A DNA stretch of 7,003 nucleotides from the NCBI GenBank assembly GCA_019114715.1, contig DXEZ01000286.1, forward strand, positions 1-7,003. The letters run 5' to 3'. Positions 1-5,319 of this stretch are shown piece after piece. The first letter of the stretch is position 1. Each line of letters starts with the position of its first letter. Both the position numbers and the translations under genes were made by a program. This stretch comes from Candidatus Sphingobacterium stercoripullorum. GTDB lineage: Bacteria; Bacteroidota; Bacteroidia; Sphingobacteriales; Sphingobacteriaceae. The notes below the pieces were generated by a model. It was given only the letters and a program-made list of their open reading frames with translations, had not been told where the DNA came from and searched no databases.

Positions 1-2
1 GA

Positions 3-1109
3 CAAGGGATAGAGTTTGACTACTCTTGTGTTCACGGATTAATTGCAGCAAAAGAATCGGGCTACGAAGCCATCATGATTAGCTGTAACCCGGAGACGGT
101 TTCCACCGATTTTAATATGGCCGACAAACTTTACTTTGAGCCGGTATACTGGGAGCATGTTCGTGAAATCATTGAGCATGAAAAACCAGAAGGTGTCATT
201 GTACAGCTAGGTGGTCAGACAGCACTGAAGATGGCGGAACAGTTAGAGGAAATGGGAATCAAGATAATCGGGACTTCTTTCCAAAACATGGACTTAGCAG
301 AAGATAGAGGAAGATTCTCCGATCTATTAAAATCATTGGATATCCCTTACCCTAAGTATGGCGTGGCAGAGTCTGCTGAGGAAGCAATCAAAGTAGCGCA
401 AGAAGTAGGCTACCCGGTACTGGTAAGACCATCTTACGTACTAGGTGGACAAGGCATGAGTATCGTTATTAACGATGAGGAGCTGGAGCGTACTGTTGTT
501 AAACTCCTGAAAGACCTTCCAGGAAATAGAGTGCTTATTGACCATTTCTTAGATAGAGCAGAAGAAGCTGAATCCGACTCCATATCGGACGGAGATGACG
601 TCATGATTATGGGATTAATGGAGCATATTGAGCCTGCAGGAATTCATTCGGGAGACTCTTATGCGGTATTACCTCCATTTACCTTGACCGATCAAGTACA
701 AGCTAAAATGGAAGAGTACTCCATAAAAATAGCGAAAGCACTCAATGTAAAAGGGTTATTAAATATACAGTTCGCAATTAAAGATGAAGATGTATATGTC
801 ATTGAGGCGAACCCTAGAGCATCGAGAACCGTACCATTTATTGCTAAGGCATACGATGTACCATTCATCAATATAGCTACCAAGGTAATGCTTGATGAGG
901 TCAAAATAAAGGATGTCCAAGTAGAAAAGAAGCTAGACAGCTGGGCCATTAAAGAGCCGGTATTCTCATTCAACAAGTTCCCAGAGGTAGATAAGCAGTT
1001 GGGACCAGAGATGAAGTCTACTGGTGAGGCAATACGATTCATTGAGGATTTAAAACACCCTTATTTCAGAGAATTAGTGAGGAAGAAATTCTTATTCCTC
1101 TCCAAATAA
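3..1109 (+). CDS. carB: Carbamoyl-phosphate synthase large subunit, C-terminal part (5' end outside window)
   Basis: CarB makes carbamoyl phosphate from bicarbonate, ATP and ammonia supplied by CarA, feeding pyrimidine and arginine synthesis in the cytoplasm. The frame is open from base 3, so the 369 codons here are only the distal part; the ATG at 75 is internal, since the residues before it (GQGIEFDYSCVHG) are typical CarB. What is present: the pre-ATP-grasp segment (NPETVSTDF, then VIVQLGGQTALKMAEQL) and the second ATP-grasp domain, with YPVLVRPSYVLGGQGM, the MEHIEPAGIHSGDS motif and the metal/ATP-binding VIEANPRASRTVPF. The protein stops about 30 residues after GPEMKSTGE, where E. coli CarB continues into an MGS-like allosteric domain of roughly 130-150 residues. 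That domain is absent. I recall short CarB proteins of about 940-950 residues in Bacteroidota, so this is probably natural rather than a broken gene. Identification is very secure. Confidence 0.97.
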   Translation, partial: QGIEFDYSCVHGLIAAKESGYEAIMISCNPETVSTDFNMADKLYFEPVYWEHVREIIEHEKPEGVIVQLGGQTALKMAEQLEEMGIKIIGTSFQNMDLAEDRGRFSDLLKSLDIPYPKYGVAESAEEAIKVAQEVGYPVLVRPSYVLGGQGMSIVINDEELERTVVKLLKDLPGNRVLIDHFLDRAEEAESDSISDGDDVMIMGLMEHIEPAGIHSGDSYAVLPPFTLTDQVQAKMEEYSIKIAKALNVKGLLNIQFAIKDEDVYVIEANPRASRTVPFIAKAYDVPFINIATKVMLDEVKIKDVQVEKKLDSWAIKEPVFSFNKFPEVDKQLGPEMKSTGEAIRFIEDLKHPYFRELVRKKFLFLSK

Positions 1110-1120
1110 TCACACTTTCA

Positions 1121-1153
1121 ATAAAGGGCTACATAAAAAATGTAGCCCTTTAT
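1121..1153. terminator. Probable bidirectional terminator between carB and the ABC operon
   Basis: A perfect 13-bp inverted repeat (1121-1133 with 1141-1153, arm ATAAAGGGCTACA) encloses a 7-nt A-rich loop. It begins 11 nt after the carB stop and lies 7 nt beyond the stop of the convergent permease gene, so it can serve both transcripts. The T-tracts are weak: only TTTAT closes the stem on the plus strand, and the minus-strand side has TTTATTG. The stem is nevertheless long and GC-cored. Confidence 0.8.
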
Positions 1154-1160
1154 TATACGT

Positions 1161-2144
1161 TCACATTCTCACCTCTTTACGCATAAAGCTATAATAAGAA
1201 AACACAAAGCAAAGTGTACTAGATGCAATGAGCCCAGTAATTTGTGCCCAAACAATTTTAACACTTTCCAAAAAAGGAAGATTGTTAGGGATAGCACCTT
1301 GAATTTGCTCCATGGAAAGAGGCCCCAAACTACGAACTTGTGGGCTTAATAAAGCAGTAGTAGCATCCATAAACAATTGGCTAGGTGCAAAGCGCATAAT
1401 CGAAAGCATTAATTGTTGATAAGATGCAATTTCTTTGCCGCTAGCAAAAATAGACGGCGCTAACCATTGGGCAAATAGGTTAATTATTATTGGATAAAAA
1501 ACCAAAAAGAACAACCATATCGAAATACTTGTCAATGCCGAGGTGGCAGCTTGAGAAAATTTTATAGAAAAAAGCACGGATAGATTAAGCCAAAAAGCAA
1601 CATAAAAGCATGTAACTAAAAGAAAAGAGATAATCCTAAATAATTCTGCTATTTCTGGGATTTGCCCTGTAACCATTATGGTAACCCCTATTATCACGCT
1701 CGTTAATGATGCAAATAAGCCTCCAACAATAAATATTGCTGACAATACTTTAGAGTTTATTAAAACGTCTCTATATACGGGTTGGGCTAAAATTCGACTT
1801 ATAGTCCTATTCGAATATTCACCATTGATAGCATCAAACCCTAAAGAAATACCTAATAGGGGCCCTAAGAAACTTAAAAAGACATAATACGCAGGCAACG
1901 CTCCATTAGACATAGTGAAAACTTTCAAAAATAAAAATTCACCTTCCTTTAGTGGCGTATTAATATCTTTCATAATTTCAGCAACGGCAGAATAAGATGA
2001 AGCGCAACATGTTAATAAGACAAGAGATAAAAGAACAAAAAACTTCCAACTTCTTATATGGTCCTGAATATCTTTCTGAACCATTATTTTAAAAGCTGAA
2101 AAATGCCCCGATCCACTCCCAATGAAGATGTTTTTAAAGATCAT
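1161..2144 (-). CDS. ABC-2 type transporter permease
   Basis: A 327-residue integral membrane protein, the usual size for a single ABC-2 permease subunit. About six hydrophobic helices can be seen, near residues 34-54, 83-103, 133-157, 167-195, 203-225 and 298-320. Between helices 2 and 3 is the family's cytoplasmic coupling motif, INGEYSNRTISRILAQPV followed by YRDVLINSK (residues 107-132), which resembles the E-x-x-x-x-T-x-x-x-LxxPVxRxxxxxxK pattern of NosY/GldF-like permeases. A long loop (about 226-297) separates helices 5 and 6. It is the last gene of a three-gene operon; its start overlaps the end of the ATPase gene by 11 nt, which points to translational coupling and joint assembly, probably as a dimer with two ATPase copies. 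The start is fixed by a strong Shine-Dalgarno site 8 nt upstream. The substrate is unknown. Confidence 0.9.
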   Translation of the reverse strand: MIFKNIFIGSGSGHFSAFKIMVQKDIQDHIRSWKFFVLLSLVLLTCCASSYSAVAEIMKDINTPLKEGEFLFLKVFTMSNGALPAYYVFLSFLGPLLGISLGFDAINGEYSNRTISRILAQPVYRDVLINSKVLSAIFIVGGLFASLTSVIIGVTIMVTGQIPEIAELFRIISFLLVTCFYVAFWLNLSVLFSIKFSQAATSALTSISIWLFFLVFYPIIINLFAQWLAPSIFASGKEIASYQQLMLSIMRFAPSQLFMDATTALLSPQVRSLGPLSMEQIQGAIPNNLPFLESVKIVWAQITGLIASSTLCFVFSYYSFMRKEVRM

Positions 2145-3102
2145 TTATTTTACCTCCTTCAAAGTATTTTTGATATATTTCATCTAGCCCGTAATGCTTT
2201 TCTTTTAGCGTGACGACTCCAATTCCTAAAGCTAAAAGCGCTTTATTAAGTTCTAATCGAATATCCTTTCCACTACCAATAAGCAAGTTTTTTTCATCTA
2301 AGAACTGAATATTACTTATACTAGAAATTTCCGTTTGTAATCTACGTTTTAATTCCTCTGCAGTTAAACTCAATCGTTCGCAATCAACTTCCACTTCTAC
2401 AGAATAAGCGTCCATATTAAACAGTTCTTTAGAAAGAGTTTGCATATCCCCACAAGCTAAAAGCCTTCCTTTAACAAAGATCCCGACCCTATCACATACA
2501 TGTTGTACTTGATGAAGGTGATGAGAAGAAAATAAAACTGTCCTTTGTTCTTTTTTACTCAAAGAAACAATTAAGTTTAAAAAATCTTTAATTCCAGATG
2601 GATCGATACCCGTAGTGGGCTCATCTAGGATAATGACTTCTGGATCTTTAATTAATACCTCTGCTAGCCCAAGCCTTTGAATCATTCCTTTTGAAAAAGC
2701 ACCAACTTTCTTATTGATTACATCTCCCAAACCAACTTTCACTAGTAATTCTTGACCTTTTACCTTTGCTTCATCAAAGGAAATGCCATTAAGCTGTGCA
2801 ATAAATATTAGGTTTTCCAGAGCAGTTCTACTTTTATAAAAACCAACATTATCTGGTAAAAAACCAACCTTTTTTTTCACCTCCAATGGTTGTTTGCTTG
2901 CATCATACGAACATACCATTGCTTTCCCAAAAGTTGGCTCACTCAACCCCATTAACATAAGAATCGTAGTTGATTTGCCTGCACCATTAGGCCCCAATAA
3001 GCCAAAAACTTCACCTGGATATATCGATAAATTAAGAGAATCAACAGCAATAGTGTCTCCGTATTTTTTTCGAAGCTTGTACGTATCTATGATTGGTTTC
3101 AT
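2134..3102 (-). CDS. ABC transporter ATP-binding protein (CcmA/ABC-2 exporter type)
   Basis: A 322-residue cytoplasmic ATPase that would power the permease encoded next to it. Visible motifs: Walker A GPNGAGKST (37-45), the Q-loop region GFLPDN (80-85), signature FSKGM in place of LSGGQ (136-140), Walker B VIILDEP (156-162), D-loop GIDP (165-168) and the switch histidine H194. The Q-loop carries aspartate (D84) where this ATPase class often has glutamate and other ABC ATPases have glutamine. After about residue 220 comes a C-terminal extension of some 100 residues without a clear motif, a common feature of ABC-2 exporter ATPases. The gene follows the NEW3 gene after only 2 nt and overlaps the permease gene by 11 nt. 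The ATG is supported by a strong Shine-Dalgarno site 8 nt upstream. All nucleotide-binding motifs look intact, so it is probably active. Confidence 0.95.
   Translation of the reverse strand: MKPIIDTYKLRKKYGDTIAVDSLNLSIYPGEVFGLLGPNGAGKSTTILMLMGLSEPTFGKAMVCSYDASKQPLEVKKKVGFLPDNVGFYKSRTALENLIFIAQLNGISFDEAKVKGQELLVKVGLGDVINKKVGAFSKGMIQRLGLAEVLIKDPEVIILDEPTTGIDPSGIKDFLNLIVSLSKKEQRTVLFSSHHLHQVQHVCDRVGIFVKGRLLACGDMQTLSKELFNMDAYSVEVEVDCERLSLTAEELKRRLQTEISSISNIQFLDEKNLLIGSGKDIRLELNKALLALGIGVVTLKEKHYGLDEIYQKYFEGGKINDL
2152..2159 (-). promoter_or_regulatory. Strong Shine-Dalgarno site of the permease gene
   Basis: On the minus strand the sequence reads AAGGAGGT, a full match to the anti-Shine-Dalgarno core, with 8 nt between AGGAGG and the permease ATG (2144-2142). 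It lies inside the last codons of the ATPase gene. It decides the permease start and is striking because Bacteroidota genes seldom carry such sites. Confidence 0.85.
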
Positions 3103-3104
3103 TT

Positions 3105-4247
3105 TTATCTCCTCCCATACTTTTTAAATAAGTAGTAAATAAGATAAATTGAAAAGAATATAATCAAAAGCCCAAGCCAGCCCGTAAATAATGATGCTTT
3201 AACAGTAACTCTTAATGAAACTTTTGAGGTTTTTTCGGGAACTTTCGCTTCCAAATCAACCAAATAATCTCCAGACAAGGCTTTATTACTTGCCTTTAGA
3301 TTTAATAGTACTGTTTGACTTTCACCGGGTCCAATTTTATTAATTTTCGAAGGCTCAAAGCTGATTTCCCAGTTAGCAGGGGCACTCCCATTCAGCTGAA
3401 CATTATTTAACACCGAAGACCCCGTATTTTTAACCTGAAACTTTAATTGTTTGCGATTACCTGCTCTTATATGATCGCTTAAAAGTCCAGATTCCGATGA
3501 AAGCTTTAAATCATAACTTCCTGTAACTACGGATTCCAAAATTAACTCTGACAAATTTTGACCATTGGATGCTGTAATGGGTATTTCATATTTTCCAGAT
3601 TTGGCATTCTCTGCAGGAGTAACTTCTATCGTAATATTACTTATTTCATTAGGGTCAACAGTGACCGACGATACTTGTTGATTATTTGATTTAAATATTG
3701 CATTCCATCCACTAGGTACTTGTGCGCGGAAGGCATAAACTTGAACATCTGCAGTACGGTTATACAATTCAGTATTGTAAGTAAAAGTTGAATTAACAGC
3801 ACCTTCAATATTAAGTTGTGAAGAACTAAATTCAGTTTTATAGGTTCCCTCCTCAGTTAAATCAATTTGGATAGGCAAACTATTCCCCGCAATTAAAGAT
3901 AAATTATAGCTGCCTTTTTCAACTTTTAAAGGTACGAAAACATGAAAAGTTAAACTTTGTTTATCCTTTGGTTTAACTGAAATTCTTTCAACAGACCATG
4001 AACCTGATTTAATTTCATATTCCCAATTTTCAGGTAATCCATTAACTCTAATATCTGAAGTTAGAATTACATTCGAATTATTTAAAACTTCTACCTGAAA
4101 GTCTATTTTATCTCCTGGGGAAGCTGTAACCTTTGTAAAAGGTGTATACAGACTTAAACTTTGAGCATTTGCATATTGGATATTTAAAAAGAAAGAAACC
4201 CAAAATGCAACTAATAATAAAATATTAATCCTATTTAGATTTACCAT
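3105..4247 (-). CDS. Secreted membrane-anchored protein with three NEW3-like repeats, ABC-transporter associated
   Basis: A 380-residue protein with an N-terminal signal peptide (hydrophobic 8-22, AxA-type site ANA-Q at 26-29), an extracytoplasmic part of about 325 residues, and a C-terminal helix (about 355-374) followed by the basic end KKYGRR, so the body should sit outside the cytoplasmic membrane. The body contains three beta-rich repeats, each with an N-V/T-N-type strand, a P-x-x-W-x-x-x-F/I motif (LPENWEYEI 71-79, VPSGWNAIF 177-185, APANWEISF 289-297) and a closing G-x/D-Y strand (near 112, 218, 326). This pattern is typical of NEW3 (NPCBM-associated, COG1470-like) domains. It is the first gene of the operon with the ATPase and permease, so it is probably an accessory or ligand-binding partner of that transporter. 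No Shine-Dalgarno site precedes the ATG; the upstream DNA is AT-rich. No enzymatic motif is visible and the substrate is unknown. Confidence 0.8.
   Translation of the reverse strand: MVNLNRINILLLVAFWVSFFLNIQYANAQSLSLYTPFTKVTASPGDKIDFQVEVLNNSNVILTSDIRVNGLPENWEYEIKSGSWSVERISVKPKDKQSLTFHVFVPLKVEKGSYNLSLIAGNSLPIQIDLTEEGTYKTEFSSSQLNIEGAVNSTFTYNTELYNRTADVQVYAFRAQVPSGWNAIFKSNNQQVSSVTVDPNEISNITIEVTPAENAKSGKYEIPITASNGQNLSELILESVVTGSYDLKLSSESGLLSDHIRAGNRKQLKFQVKNTGSSVLNNVQLNGSAPANWEISFEPSKINKIGPGESQTVLLNLKASNKALSGDYLVDLEAKVPEKTSKVSLRVTVKASLFTGWLGLLIIFFSIYLIYYLFKKYGRR
3108..3116 (-). promoter_or_regulatory. Strong Shine-Dalgarno site of the ATPase gene
   Basis: On the minus strand the sequence reads GGGAGGAGA, with 8 nt between GGAGG and the ATPase ATG (3102-3100). 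It overlaps the last codons of the NEW3 gene. The spacing equals that of the permease site, which suggests that both downstream genes share one translation-initiation style. Confidence 0.8.
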
Positions 4248-4674
4248 AACTGTTTAAAACAATATGAGTACAAAAAATAAAGGTTACAATAATTTGATAT
4301 CCTAAATTATAAAAGGAAAAATTAAAATAAAAATAGACGGATACAAATTAACATTTTTTTACAGATTAAATTCCATAGACAAGGAATCCAAACCCTTAAT
4401 TTATTCTTATAAATCCGAAAGAATTTCCCAATACAGTAATAGCATCGTTAATTTGTACTCAAAAGAATAAAGACAAGTGAAGAGAATAGATTGTGAAATA
4501 TTATCTTGGTATAAATAAGTTCCATCTCCTGCCCTAACTTTAACATGATAATTGGCAGTACCTAAGCTTCATATTAAGGACAGCAGATTTATTAAGTTTA
4601 AACCAGAGAGTATTTAGGGAAGAACCCATTATCACGATGTTAGCCACTCAATACGGAGCATAAATAACTTCTTT
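4248..4674. other. AT-rich intergenic stretch upstream of the ABC operon
   Basis: About 430 bases without an intact gene. The left part (roughly 4248-4330) must carry the promoter of the minus-strand ABC operon, but I found no convincing TTTG/TAnnTTTG pair of the Bacteroidota type; the nearest is TAATTTAG on the minus strand near 4302-4309. A 54-codon open frame without an ATG (4306-4467, +) has a faint resemblance to integrase N-termini and is treated as unproven. Two weak hairpins occur: ATTCC/GGAAT (4370-4387) and CTGCC/GGCAG with a 20-nt loop (4529-4558). The right part may be the worn left end of the adjacent IS110-like element. Confidence 0.5.
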
Positions 4675-4678
4675 ATGC
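4658..4678. repeat. 7-bp perfect inverted repeat spanning the start of the transposase remnant
   Basis: GCATAAA (4658-4664) and TTTATGC (4672-4678) are perfect inverted copies around a 7-nt spacer, and the second arm contains the ATG of the transposase remnant. It could form a small hairpin that hides the start codon, which some transposases use to stay at low expression, or it could be chance in AT-rich DNA. Confidence 0.4.
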
Positions 4679-5214
4679 AAGTATATGGAATAGATTTATA
4701 AAAAGAAAGTTTGACTTAAACTTCTTTGATACAGACGGTAAAGAAAAGAACAGGACAGAGAACAGCGGACTGACAGCCATATCTAAATTCCTATCGAAAA
4801 TACTCCAGGGTTCTGTACTATGTGAGGAGAATACAGGTAACTATGGTGATATACTGGTCTTTCTATGCAACCGATACGGCGTAAAGATAGTCCTTCCAAG
4901 GTTCCACTCTAAAACACAGCCTTAGGCTGATAAAAAGCAAATCAGAGCCGATAGATGCGACACGTCTACGGGAATAGAGAGAGATTTTTGACAAACTAAC
5001 TTTCAGAGAGTAGCAAACTGAAAACGCCTCGAAGCTTAGGCAGCTACATTCAATTCGTTCACTTCTTGTTAGGCAAGAAACAAACTGCGAACAAATTATT
5101 AATAACAATTTACAGTGTGGTAAACAGCAAAACGCCATACAGACGAGACTACATTTGTCTCGATCCAAGAGAAAAAAGAAATTAACGAAAATAATAAAGG
5201 CACCAAAAAAATAG
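4675..5214 (+). pseudogene. Decayed IS110-family (DEDD) transposase, N-terminal half only
   Basis: Read across two frames, this stretch rebuilds the N-terminal domain of an IS110-type transposase. It starts MQVYGIDL at 4675, the typical G-I-D start with the first catalytic Asp (4693-4695). A stop at 4699 sits where Ser (GIDLSK) is expected. A one-base loss near 4713 shifts the frame into DLNFFDTDGKEKN. CEENTGNYGDILVFLCN (4821-4871) follows, matching the E-x-TG-x-Y motif with the catalytic Glu. A second shift between about 4902 and 4908 leads to KSEPIDATRLRE (4939-4974), the counterpart of the K-x-D-x-x-DA-x-R motif. Stops follow at 4975 and 5011. KLRQLHSIRSLLVRQE (5032-5079) matches the conserved stretch after the DEDD core, and the frame ends with TAG at 5212. 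The C-terminal Transposase_20 domain with its serine is missing, so the copy is both mutated and truncated. It cannot encode a working enzyme. The 101-codon minus-strand frame across it (5168-4863) is a shadow. Confidence 0.85.
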
Positions 5215-5269
5215 TAACCTAAAAACTTGTAATTTATTAGATTGTATGAAAATTAAATACCAAAATTTT

Positions 5270-5294
5270 AAAAAAAAGCCCTTAAAAAAGGGCT
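5270..5294 (-). terminator. Rho-independent terminator of the GH109 gene
   Basis: Read on the minus strand, a 7-bp stem (AGCCCTT/AAGGGCT, 5294-5288 with 5283-5277) with a TTTT loop is followed by seven T residues (5276-5270). It begins about 25 nt after the stop of the GH109 gene. Stem, tight loop and T-tract form a classic intrinsic terminator. Confidence 0.88.
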
Positions 5295-5319
5295 AAAAAT
5301 TAATTATGAAAAGTTAAAA

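Noticed and set aside
692..1042. 116-codon minus-strand open frame inside carB
   Set aside because: It is antisense to strongly conserved CarB motifs; a shadow.
75..1109. Starting the carB product at the ATG at 75
   Set aside because: The in-frame residues before it are conserved CarB sequence, so this Met is internal and the gene begins outside the window.
1678..1887. 69-codon plus-strand frame inside the permease gene
   Set aside because: It is antisense to the conserved permease motif and has no start signal or domain of its own.
2894..3127. 77-codon plus-strand frame over the ATPase 5' end
   Set aside because: It is antisense to the Walker A region; a shadow.
4370..4387. Hairpin ATTCC/GGAAT before the ABC operon
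   Set aside because: Five base pairs with an 8-nt loop and no T-tract in a useful place; expected by chance.
4863..5168. 101-codon minus-strand open frame rich in Cys, Ser and Leu
   Set aside because: It lies antisense to the IS110 transposase remnant, whose motifs explain the stretch. The protein has no recognisable domain and its composition looks like a shadow frame.
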